6,824 nucleotides of DNA from an uncultured Peptococcaceae bacterium (GCA_902492275.1 CABUKW010000151.1:1-6824); one strand, 5' to 3'. Numbered from the stretch's first letter, positions 1-5,910 are shown. Notes: a model not told the origin generated them from the letters alone. A program made the numbers and translations.

Positions 1-292
1 CACTGGCTTTCCCCTGGGCAGCCAGACGGGCGATGGTAGCCGTTACCTCCTGTCCGCATTGGCTAATGCCTTCTGCTACCACACCATTGTCGGCGCAAAG
101 CACCACCACCGCTTTTTTCGCCAAGTTTATCTGCTCTGTCCGCTGAATACTGCCAATCTGACAAAGCAGTGTTTCTAAATGCCCCAGACCGCCCAACGGC
201 TTGGCCACAGCATCCCAATGCTGCTGACAAATTTTCTGATAGGTTTCATCAATCGGTTTTATTTGCTGTAACAATGCTGTTAAAGGTTCCAT
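1..292 (-). CDS. cobT: Nicotinate-nucleotide--dimethylbenzimidazole phosphoribosyltransferase, N-terminal part (runs off left edge)
   Basis: CobT transfers phosphoribose from nicotinate mononucleotide to the lower-ligand base (classically 5,6-dimethylbenzimidazole), giving the alpha-ribazole phosphate used to close the nucleotide loop of cobalamin. Only the first 97 codons are present. Translating the minus strand from the ATG at 292 gives a start MEPLTALLQQIKPIDE, then AKPLGGLGHLE (residues 30-40), the counterpart of the family's PLGSLG-LE motif, and then VVVLCADNGVVAEGIS (62-77), the hallmark CobT segment. A ribosome binding site AAAGGCGG at 299-306, six bases before the ATG, supports this start. 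The reading frame opens inside the end of cbiA, overlapping it by 44 nt, so the two are probably translationally coupled. The second residue of the usual GSLG is Gly here, a small change. Family identification is firm. The base it uses in this organism cannot be read from this fragment. Confidence 0.93.
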   Translation of the reverse strand, partial: MEPLTALLQQIKPIDETYQKICQQHWDAVAKPLGGLGHLETLLCQIGSIQRTEQINLAKKAVVVLCADNGVVAEGISQCGQEVTATIARLAAQGKAS

Positions 293-1631
293 ACGCTGCC
301 GCCTTTCTGAGAAATCCCCGTGCAAAATCAGGATTGCTGTAAAAATATAAATGAGGAAAACCAGCATACAAATTCTCATGACTGTTGACGCAGCGCCAAC
401 TGCGCTGGCGTCCTGCTTTGTGGGCCAAAAAACCGTCTCCGCAGCAATCGCTTTCCCAATAATGAAATTCATGCCCGCGGATTTGCAAATCATTTTGCGC
501 CGACAAATTTTCTCCCTGCGCTTCCAATGTGACATAGCCAAAACGCTGCAATTTTTCCGCAGGCCATGCTCTGCCTGGCAAAGCGCCGACAAGGGGCCAC
601 CGCTTGCCTTCTGCGTCCTCCAGAATTTGATGCAGATATAGAAATCCGCCGCACTCAGCAATGACCGGCATGCCCGTATCAATGGCATGTTTGATTGCCG
701 TCAGCATATCCTTATTGGCTGCCAAAGCAGCGCCGTACAATTCTGGATAACCGCCGCATAAATATAATCCGCAGCAATCCTCCGGCAGCCGTTTGTCCTC
801 CAATGGACTGAAAAAGGCCAGCCTTGCGCCCAACTGAAGCAACACCTGTAAATTTTCTTCATACAAAAAACAAAAGGCGTTATCCCGCGCTACGGCAATG
901 GTTACTGGCTGTGCTGTCGCTTGTTCCAGCACAAAAGATTTTCGCGGCAAGGGCTGCGCGGTATTGGCCAACTGCACCAGGCTGTCCAAATCCAGAGATT
1001 GTTCTGCCTGTTGGGCCAATTCATGCATTTTTTCCTGTAAATGCTGGATTTCCGCCGCCGTCACCAAACCCAAATGCCGGCTGCCCAGCGCGAAAGCCTC
1101 TTTGTTTGGAAAATAGCCGAACGGCTTTACCGGCAAATCGGCAATGGCTGCACAAACTTCTGCATATAATCCGGCAGAAAGCTGATTAAAGATAACGCCT
1201 GCAATATGATGGTCATTCCGCCACAAAAAGCCCCGCAGCATAGCCCCAATCGAATTACAACCCATACCACGACAGGAGAGTACTAAAATAACTGGCGTTG
1301 CCGTGAGGCAAGCAATGTGCCAGGCGCTGGCTTCCGTACTGCTGCTAATGCCGTCGTAAAAACCCATAGCGCCTTCCAACACACACAAATCATAATGTTC
1401 TTCCTGCTCAGCCAGGCGGCTTTGCAGAAATTCAGGCGGCATAAAAAAACTGTCCAGATTTCCCGCCGCCGTACCGGTAACGGTGCGATGAAACATAGGG
1501 TCAATATAATCCGGCCCGCATTTCAGCGCCGCTAAACCATAGCCCCGATTTTGCAGCGCCTGTAAGACGGCGCAGGTAACGGTAGTTTTCCCACAGCCGC
1601 TGCCTGTGGCTGCAATCATAATCCGCGCCAT
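249..1631 (-). CDS. cbiA: Cobyrinate a,c-diamide synthase
   Basis: CbiA uses ATP and glutamine to amidate the a and c side chains of cobyrinate (cob(II)yrinic acid) in the cytoplasm. The 460-residue product has the normal family length and layout. The N-terminal dethiobiotin-synthetase-like ATPase has a P-loop GSGCGKTT (10-17), KCGPDYIDPMFH (37-48) and LEGAMGFYDG (85-94). The C-terminal class I glutamine amidotransferase domain has CGGYPELY (292-299), AECGGFLYL with the likely nucleophile Cys327, GHEFHYW (386-392) and FPHLYFYSNP (425-434), which carries the likely catalytic His427. The frame is open to 1736, but MARIMIAATGSG at 1631 is the natural start. GGAGGAGGG lies just upstream, and the longer version would add 35 unlike residues that overlap cbiET. 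The start is one base after the cbiET stop. The last 14 codons overlap cobT. The common H-L-H-F motif near the C terminus reads H-L-Y-F. Confidence 0.97.
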   Translation of the reverse strand: MARIMIAATGSGCGKTTVTCAVLQALQNRGYGLAALKCGPDYIDPMFHRTVTGTAAGNLDSFFMPPEFLQSRLAEQEEHYDLCVLEGAMGFYDGISSSTEASAWHIACLTATPVILVLSCRGMGCNSIGAMLRGFLWRNDHHIAGVIFNQLSAGLYAEVCAAIADLPVKPFGYFPNKEAFALGSRHLGLVTAAEIQHLQEKMHELAQQAEQSLDLDSLVQLANTAQPLPRKSFVLEQATAQPVTIAVARDNAFCFLYEENLQVLLQLGARLAFFSPLEDKRLPEDCCGLYLCGGYPELYGAALAANKDMLTAIKHAIDTGMPVIAECGGFLYLHQILEDAEGKRWPLVGALPGRAWPAEKLQRFGYVTLEAQGENLSAQNDLQIRGHEFHYWESDCCGDGFLAHKAGRQRSWRCVNSHENLYAGFPHLYFYSNPDFARGFLRKAAAYGTFNSIVTANKTD

Positions 1632-1632
1632 A

Positions 1633-2820
1633 TTACCGCCCTCCTCCGCTGAAAATGAACACAGGATTCTGCGCCTGCAGCAAATGCAGATTACCCCGCG
1701 GCTCTGCCCGGCTGACAGCCAACTGCACCACATCATAATCGGGCAAAGCCAGTTCTGTAAACAACTGCTGTAACTGCTGCACCGTTTCTAAGGTCACCGC
1801 TGTAGCCACAATACGGGCTTGTGGATTTTTTTTCAGAGCCAACAGCAGAATTTCCCGCAGGTTGCCTTTGCTGCCGCCAATAAATACTGCGTCCGGCGCT
1901 GGTAAGGCTGATGCCGCCGCAGGCGCCAAACCTGCAACGGGAACAAGATTGGCAGCGCGCCATTTTTTTCGGTTAGCCTCAATCAGCGCCAGCCCTTCCG
2001 CATTACATTCCACCGCATACACCTGACCCTGCCAGGCAGCCAGCGCCATTTCCACACTGACCGATCCAGTGCCCGCGCCAATATCCCAGCAAATCATCGT
2101 GGACGTCAGTTTTAATTTGCTCAACACCACCGCCCGTACCTCTTGTTTCGTCATAGGCACCTTGCCCCGCACAAACTGTTCATCTGGAATTCCCCGCGGC
2201 ACGCTTGCATTGGCTTGCTCATGGACAAACAGCAGCACCGTCATAGGCGCACAGTTTAAAGTCTGTAAATCGGCGGCACAGTATCGTTCAATTTTTTCAT
2301 TATCGGACGTCAGATTTTCTCCCACATAAACAGTCACAGAATCTAATCCATACTCGCAGAGCAATTTTCCAATTTCCGTTACATTATTGCCAGTCAGACA
2401 AAAGACCTGGCGGTGCCGTACAATTTCCTGCACCAAATTTCCCTGCACACCATGCCAAGTGACCAGCCGGACATCCTCCCAAGCTATCTGCAGCTTAGCG
2501 CAAAAAGCGCTAACCGAAGAAATTCCCGGATAAAACTGTACAATGCAATCAGGCAATTTGCCATAGTTGGCCGCAGCGCTGTAAAACCCTACATCGCCGG
2601 AAACCAAAATCGCCGCATGCTGTCCTTCCTGTTCGGTCAGAATTTGCTGTACACGTTCCAGCGTTACCGCCGGATAGGCAGGCTTATTCCAACGGGCAGC
2701 CATATGCAGCAGCCGTGCCGAGCCTATGATATAGTCCGCCTGTTCTATTTTTTCTACCGCCTCTAGGGTCAATTGTCCCAAACTGCCCATACCAGCGCCA
2801 ATGACTGCAATTTCTTTCAT
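1633..2820 (-). CDS. cbiET: Fused cobalt-precorrin-7 C5-methyltransferase / cobalt-precorrin-6B C15-methyltransferase (decarboxylating)
   Basis: This single 395-residue protein joins two SAM-dependent enzymes of the anaerobic corrin pathway. Residues 1 to about 205 are CbiE, a tetrapyrrole methylase. It shows the GAGMG glycine-rich N terminus (8-12), SGDVGFYS (74-81), YPGISS (97-102) and TGNN (143-146). Residues from about 210 are CbiT, with the entry motif GIPDEQFVRGKVPMTKQEVR (210-229), SAM motif I DIGAGTGSVSVEMA (246-259), PDAVFIGGSKGNL (310-322), and a C-terminal NPVFIFSG typical of the family. CbiT methylates C15 and removes the acetate carboxyl at C12, while CbiE methylates C5. The same fusion is known as CobL in the aerobic pathway, but the cbiD and cbiJ neighbours place this copy in the anaerobic route. 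The ATG at 2820 follows an AGGAGAG site seven bases upstream. The last codons (Ser-Gly-Gly-Gly-Arg) double as the ribosome binding site of cbiA. No frameshift separates the halves. Confidence 0.96.
   Translation of the reverse strand: MKEIAVIGAGMGSLGQLTLEAVEKIEQADYIIGSARLLHMAARWNKPAYPAVTLERVQQILTEQEGQHAAILVSGDVGFYSAAANYGKLPDCIVQFYPGISSVSAFCAKLQIAWEDVRLVTWHGVQGNLVQEIVRHRQVFCLTGNNVTEIGKLLCEYGLDSVTVYVGENLTSDNEKIERYCAADLQTLNCAPMTVLLFVHEQANASVPRGIPDEQFVRGKVPMTKQEVRAVVLSKLKLTSTMICWDIGAGTGSVSVEMALAAWQGQVYAVECNAEGLALIEANRKKWRAANLVPVAGLAPAAASALPAPDAVFIGGSKGNLREILLLALKKNPQARIVATAVTLETVQQLQQLFTELALPDYDVVQLAVSRAEPRGNLHLLQAQNPVFIFSGGGR
1639..1647 (-). promoter_or_regulatory. Ribosome binding site of cbiA embedded in the end of cbiET
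   Basis: GGAGGAGGG on the minus strand lies about eight bases before the cbiA ATG at 1631 and encodes the closing glycines of CbiET. It decides the cbiA start against the longer open frame to 1736 and links translation of the two genes. Confidence 0.85.
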
Positions 2821-2859
2821 GATTCTCTCTCCTGCTTACTTTTTGTCCAGTTTCTAGGT

Positions 2860-3621
2860 TTACTGCTCATGCATGATCTGCAAAATCTGCTGCTCCATTT
2901 CCTCCAGCAGCAACCCATGTTCGATCTGCGGCCGCTCCAATACGGCAATTTCCATGCCACAATCCTGAGCTGCCGCAATTTTTTCCGAAAAGCCGCCATT
3001 TTTGCCCGACTCCTTGGTTACCAACACCGCAGCCTGCCAATCTAAAAACATTTGCCGGTTCAGTTCCCGGGAAAAAGGACCCTGCACCGCAATCACCTGC
3101 CGTCCCTTCAAATGCAGCTTGGCGCACTGCTCCAACGCTTCCTGATTGGGCAATACCCGCGCCACCAGCCGTTTTTCATATTGGGGCAATAACTGAAACG
3201 AGCACAATTCCTTGCTGCCTAAGGTAGAAAATATGATGCCTTCTGTTTTTTGCAGCCATTGCATCAAATCTGACACTGCCGTAAAATAATGACAATTCGC
3301 CGCCTTTTCTCTGGGCCGCAAAACTTGATAATAGGCTATGCCGGCAATCTCACAGGCCGTTCGGATATTTTCTGTCACAACCGCAGCATAAGGATGGGTG
3401 GCATCAATTACCGCCAGAGGCTGTTCCTGCGCCATTTGCCATAGCATTTCTTCCTTTTGCAATCGTCCGCAACGCACTTCCAGCCAGCGGTACTGCCGCT
3501 GCAAAAGAGATTCTCCGTAAGAGGTGGCTACAAAAACAATAGCAGGAATCTGCTGCGTTTCTAAAAAATCGGCCAACAACCGGCCTTCTGTTGTTCCGCC
3601 AAACAAAAAAATTTTTTTCAT
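2860..3621 (-). CDS. cbiJ: Cobalt-precorrin-6A reductase
   Basis: CbiJ (CobK family) reduces the corrin macrocycle of cobalt-precorrin-6A to 6B with a reduced nicotinamide cofactor. The 253-residue product matches the family's usual length. Recognisable segments are FLFGGTTEGR (5-14) at the N terminus, DATHPYA (73-79), STLGSKEL (132-139), VLPN (156-159), QGPFSRELN (180-188) and VTKESGKNGG (201-210). I start at the ATG at 3621, because it begins MKKIFLFGGTTEGR, the family's normal N terminus. An in-frame GTG at 3627, two codons earlier, is also possible. Neither has a strong ribosome binding site, so translation may depend on coupling to cbiD, whose stop is nine bases upstream of the ATG. The gap to cbiET is 39 nt and contains no terminator. 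The next enzyme in the pathway, CbiT, is encoded immediately downstream. Confidence 0.95.
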   Translation of the reverse strand: MKKIFLFGGTTEGRLLADFLETQQIPAIVFVATSYGESLLQRQYRWLEVRCGRLQKEEMLWQMAQEQPLAVIDATHPYAAVVTENIRTACEIAGIAYYQVLRPREKAANCHYFTAVSDLMQWLQKTEGIIFSTLGSKELCSFQLLPQYEKRLVARVLPNQEALEQCAKLHLKGRQVIAVQGPFSRELNRQMFLDWQAAVLVTKESGKNGGFSEKIAAAQDCGMEIAVLERPQIEHGLLLEEMEQQILQIMHEQ

Positions 3622-3630
3622 GCCCACTCA

Positions 3631-4767
3631 TCACTTTCTCTGCCACAAAGGAAGTAACTGCTCTGCACCACTGCTCTGGCATAAAATAGCCGGCAACAGT
3701 TCTTGATTGGTAAAACAAATCAATTCTAGCTGCACCGCGGCAGGAACTTTTTTCTGCAGATAATTCTCCATTTGCTGTAATAAAACCGCCATGGCAGACT
3801 CTAACAAACCTGCTTGCTGCAACAACTGCAAAGCGCCGTCGGTGGTCACACAACCGTCGATCTGCCGCAGTAACTCCAAGCCGGCTCCTGCCCGCAGCGC
3901 ACAGCGCAGCAGCACCTCCAGCCGGCCGTCGGCTTCTGCCGAGTGCGTATTCATGATACCTGCGCCCAGCTTGCTCAATTTGCCGATATGCCCCAGCAGC
4001 AGAATTTTCTGAAAACCATACTGCACAGCCAATTCCAAAGCAGCGCCAATATAATTGCTGCATTTCACCGCTTCGGTCAGCTCCAAATGCAGATAGGACT
4101 GGGCAAAGCGCTGACCGTAATTGCCCAATACCAACAATAAATGACGGTTTCCTGCGGCCTGCAGCACAGAAAGCTCTGCTTCCATGGTGTCCAGAAGGGC
4201 TTGCTGGCTCATAGGCTCCACAATGCCGCTGGTACCTAAAATAGAAATGCCGCCCACAATGCCCAATTTAGGATTATAAGTTTCCTGCGCGATTTGCTCT
4301 CCCAAGGGCGCCCAGATTTCAATCTGCAAACCGCCGGTATAGCCATACCTCTGGCAGATTTCCTGCGCCGCTTCCAAAATCATCTGCCGCGGCACCTTGT
4401 TGATGGCGGCCGCCCCTACGGGCTGATTCAAACCGGCTTTTGTCACCCGTCCAATCCCCTGCCCGCCGTCGATGGTGATTTGCTGGGCTGTTTTTCGCAC
4501 AGTGGCATAAATCAGCATTCCGTCGGTCACATCGGGGTCGTCGCCAGCCTCTTTCCGCACTGCGCAGCTGGCCTGCGCTTCGTTAAAGCTGCAATTCTCC
4601 AAAATCAGCTGCAGCAGCCAGCCCTTTGGCGTCAATAACGGCACCTGCTGCACAGGCTGTCCCGATAAAAGCATCTGCACCGCGCCTTTCGTCGCTGCGG
4701 CAGCACAGCTTCCGGTTGTATAACCGTAATGCAGCCGTTTTCCTTGGGTGTACCGCGCTTGTTCCAT
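3631..4767 (-). CDS. cbiD: Cobalt-precorrin-5B (C1)-methyltransferase
   Basis: CbiD performs the C1 methylation of cobalt-precorrin-5B with SAM in the oxygen-independent cobalamin pathway. It is a diagnostic gene for that route, as the aerobic pathway uses CobF instead. The 378-residue product is full length. Motifs in order are YGYTTGSCAAAATKGA (14-29), VRKEAGDDPDVTDG (70-83), GGQGIGRVTKAGL (101-113), AAINKVPR (120-127) and NPKLGIVGGISILGTSGI (165-182) followed by VEPM. The ATG at 4767 has an AAAGGAAG ribosome binding site eight bases upstream, and the family's YTTGSCAA motif follows at the expected short distance. It is the first gene of the operon in this window, about 50 nt downstream of a good sigma70-type promoter start point. 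The stop codon lies nine bases before cbiJ. Confidence 0.97.
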   Translation of the reverse strand: MEQARYTQGKRLHYGYTTGSCAAAATKGAVQMLLSGQPVQQVPLLTPKGWLLQLILENCSFNEAQASCAVRKEAGDDPDVTDGMLIYATVRKTAQQITIDGGQGIGRVTKAGLNQPVGAAAINKVPRQMILEAAQEICQRYGYTGGLQIEIWAPLGEQIAQETYNPKLGIVGGISILGTSGIVEPMSQQALLDTMEAELSVLQAAGNRHLLLVLGNYGQRFAQSYLHLELTEAVKCSNYIGAALELAVQYGFQKILLLGHIGKLSKLGAGIMNTHSAEADGRLEVLLRCALRAGAGLELLRQIDGCVTTDGALQLLQQAGLLESAMAVLLQQMENYLQKKVPAAVQLELICFTNQELLPAILCQSSGAEQLLPLWQRK

Positions 4768-4825
4768 ACCCTACGCTTCCTTTCTGTTATGCCGCCGTCT
4801 GTTGTTGAAAAAATTCTCTGCTACT

Positions 4826-4855
4826 ATTTTAGTCGTCTGGGAAAGAGACTGTCAA
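4826..4855 (-). promoter_or_regulatory. Sigma70/SigA-type promoter of the cbi operon
   Basis: Read on the minus strand, a perfect -35 element TTGACA (4855-4850) is followed after 18 bases by TAAAAT (4831-4826), which matches the -10 consensus at five of six positions. The start of transcription should fall near 4818-4820, giving a leader of about 50 nt before the cbiD ATG. That is too short for a standard cobalamin riboswitch, so if this promoter is the main one, control is more likely at initiation. It lies downstream of the preceding gene's terminator, which supports an independent transcript. Confidence 0.7.
4831..4850. promoter_or_regulatory. Dyad within the cbi promoter spacer (possible operator)
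   Basis: On the plus strand AGTCGTCT (4831-4838) and AGAGACT (4844-4850) are inverted copies, pairing at seven positions with one bulged base across a five-base centre. The dyad fills the spacer and touches both the -10 and -35 elements, where a bound repressor would block polymerase. No regulator gene is visible in the window, and the dyad is short enough to be chance. Confidence 0.3.
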
Positions 4856-4869
4856 GCAAAGCCTGCTTG
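4853..4869. promoter_or_regulatory. Perfect 6-bp dyad overlapping the cbi -35 element (possible operator)
   Basis: CAAGCA (4853-4858) and TGCTTG (4864-4869) are exact inverted repeats separated by five bases. The left arm shares three bases with the -35 hexamer. The placement is typical of a transcription factor site. The sequence matches no regulator motif I can name, so the assignment is inference from position only. Confidence 0.3.
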
Positions 4870-5010
4870 TTTCTCTGTTGTTTTTCTTTATCGCTGTAAA
4901 AATAACAGCCGATTGTACCACGGAAAGACAAAATTTCTGTTTCACCTTTACAGGAAATCGGTGCAGAAAAAAAGAACTTTAAATACAAAACCATTTCGAA
5001 TATAAAAAAT

Positions 5011-5066
5011 TGAATATAAAAAAGACAGAGTACGCTTCTGCCTTTGGTAAAAGGACTCTGTCTTTT
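5011..5066 (-). terminator. Rho-independent terminator of the BsuPI-domain gene
   Basis: A perfect 12-bp inverted repeat, AAAAGACAGAGT (5020-5031) and ACTCTGTCTTTT (5055-5066), encloses 23 bases. Within them a second small stem, CCTTT (5041-5045) with AAAGG (5050-5054) around a GGTA loop, stacks directly on the right arm. On the minus-strand transcript the stem is followed by a T-rich tail (TTTATATTC). It begins 25 bases after the stop codon of the gene at 5091-5855. The right arm also ends in a T run on the plus strand, so it could act in both directions. Confidence 0.8.
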
Positions 5067-5090
5067 CTAACACAGTTTGACAACCTGATT

Positions 5091-5855
5091 TTAATAGATG
5101 GAAAACGGCAGCGGAATACTGATTCCCACCGCGTTGTTCACGCCCCAAAGCGTCAGCTGCTGCGGTCTTACCCATTGGCCATAGTTGCTTACCTGGTTCC
5201 AGACAAAATTTTTACTTTCCGCTTCGCCGGGCGCCATCACCATTTCATGGGGCAGGCCATTGTCATAAACGTTGTCGGAAAATCGATACAGTTCTTGCCC
5301 GTCGCTGTTGGAAATGTAAAAATCAAACAGCTGCTCTGACGGATAGCGCAATACCAACGTTTCATCGGAAATATTCCGTTTGCGGAAGGTAATGTAAACC
5401 TCTTCCCCTTGGGTATACCGGGCTTTGTTGGTTGTCAGAATATAGCGAAAATCTCCGATTTCCTCCCAGGTGTAATTTAAGCCGTCCAAATTGGGCTCAT
5501 TCCCCGGCCGATTGCCATTGGACAAATCGGGAAAACTGGGCAGCGGCTGTGGACGATTTTCCAAATCGGGAAAGCTTGGTAACGGCTGCGGACGGTCCGT
5601 CGGCGGATAGTATTGACTGGGCAGACAGGTCACCCCTAAAGCACGCCAGGTGTTGTTATCCACATTACCGGTCTGAGATAAATTATTGTTGCGCTGAAAG
5701 GCCAGCACAGCATTGCGCGTCGATTGTCCGAAGATGCCGTCTACCCGCAGATTATAGCGGCGCTGCCGCAGCAGATTCTGCACAAAAGCTACCGCCGAAC
5801 CGCGGTTTCCCAGCTTCAGGGTTGGGCATTGTCCAGAACAATTGCAATTGGTCAT
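5091..5855 (-). CDS. Peptidoglycan-binding domain protein with C-terminal BsuPI-type domain
   Basis: The 254-residue protein has three parts. Residues 1-11 form a short Cys-rich tip with CNCSGQC (4-10). Residues 12-73 are a PG_binding_1-type helical domain, recognised from LKLGNRGSAVAFVQNLLR (14-30), DGIFGQSTRNAVLAFQ (39-54) and the closing NTWRALG. Residues 88-113 are a proline-rich linker made of two 13-residue repeats, RPQPLPSFPDL plus EN or SN. Residues 130 to 254 resemble the BsuPI (intracellular proteinase inhibitor) beta-sandwich, with ARYTQGEEVYITF (145-157), RNIS, LRYPSEQLFDFYI and MAPGE. No signal peptide or membrane segment is visible, so it may be cytosolic, leave by another route, or act in a spore or forespore. 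BsuPI of Bacillus inhibits the protease ISP-1, but many proteins with this fold have no tested function. The frame is open to a GTG at 5879, but GGGGG placed eight bases before the ATG at 5855 decides for the shorter start. It appears monocistronic. Confidence 0.85.
   Translation of the reverse strand: MTNCNCSGQCPTLKLGNRGSAVAFVQNLLRQRRYNLRVDGIFGQSTRNAVLAFQRNNNLSQTGNVDNNTWRALGVTCLPSQYYPPTDRPQPLPSFPDLENRPQPLPSFPDLSNGNRPGNEPNLDGLNYTWEEIGDFRYILTTNKARYTQGEEVYITFRKRNISDETLVLRYPSEQLFDFYISNSDGQELYRFSDNVYDNGLPHEMVMAPGEAESKNFVWNQVSNYGQWVRPQQLTLWGVNNAVGISIPLPFSIY
5517..5594 (-). repeat. Two tandem 39-bp repeats in the proline-rich linker
   Basis: The two copies (5517-5555 and 5556-5594) match at 31 of 39 bases by eye and encode RPQPLPSFPDLSN and RPQPLPSFPDLEN, in frame inside the BsuPI-domain gene. 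Several differences are synonymous, so the peptide appears conserved beyond the DNA. They lengthen the flexible linker between the two domains. Confidence 0.85.
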
Positions 5856-5863
5856 TCCATTGA

Positions 5864-5870
5864 CCCCCTT
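5864..5870 (-). promoter_or_regulatory. Ribosome binding site fixing the BsuPI-domain gene start
   Basis: AAGGGGG on the minus strand ends eight bases before the ATG at 5855. The alternative GTG at 5879 lies upstream of this site and has only GAGAG before it, so the ATG start is preferred. Confidence 0.65.
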
Positions 5871-5886
5871 TCTTTTCACTCTCTGT

Positions 5887-5892
5887 AGTATA
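5887..5892 (-). promoter_or_regulatory. Possible -10 element for the BsuPI-domain gene
   Basis: TATACT on the minus strand matches the -10 consensus at five of six positions and would start transcription about 25 bases before the ATG at 5855. No good TTGACA-like partner lies at 16-18 bases upstream, so this may be a weak, activated or alternative-sigma promoter. Confidence 0.35.
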
Positions 5893-5910
5893 TGAAAAAA
5901 CAGGGAACTG

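Larger units (their letters stand above)
4768..5090. other. Gene-free region between cbiD and the BsuPI-domain gene
   Basis: This 323-bp AT-rich stretch lies between two minus-strand genes. From right to left it holds the terminator of the upstream gene (5011-5066), a low-complexity A/T stretch, and the promoter and leader of the cbi operon (4768-4855). A second possible extended -10 element, TGGTACAAT at 4912-4920 on the minus strand, has no good -35 partner. An imperfect palindrome sits at 4893-4909 (GCTGT, 7 nt, ACAGC). I looked on the minus strand for the conserved B12-box of cobalamin riboswitches (like GCCAGGAGACCTGCC) and its partner motifs and did not see them. I see no credible protein gene or tRNA. 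Short open frames here lack ribosome binding sites. Confidence 0.7.

Noticed and set aside
1632..1736. Longer cbiA start at 1736
   Set aside because: The 35 extra residues are unlike the family, overlap cbiET, and lie upstream of the strong ribosome binding site that serves the ATG at 1631.
1633..2820. Possible frameshift or assembly fusion of separate cbiE and cbiT genes
   Set aside because: The join near residue 205-210 is in frame with normal spacing, and CbiE-CbiT (CobL-like) fusions are well known.
3404..4063. Long minus-strand open frame (219 codons) crossing the cbiD/cbiJ junction
   Set aside because: It lies in a different frame from two confidently identified genes, has no recognisable domain, and has Arg/Ala-rich composition typical of a frame-shadow of GC-rich codons.
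4912..4920. Extended -10 TGGTACAAT as a second cbi promoter
   Set aside because: No matching -35 element at 16-18 bases and a much better promoter lies 60 bases downstream. It is kept only as a note in the intergenic entry.
4748..5005. Plus-strand open frame of 85 codons over the cbiD leader
   Set aside because: No ribosome binding site, composition is not protein-like, and it runs antisense through the cbi promoter.
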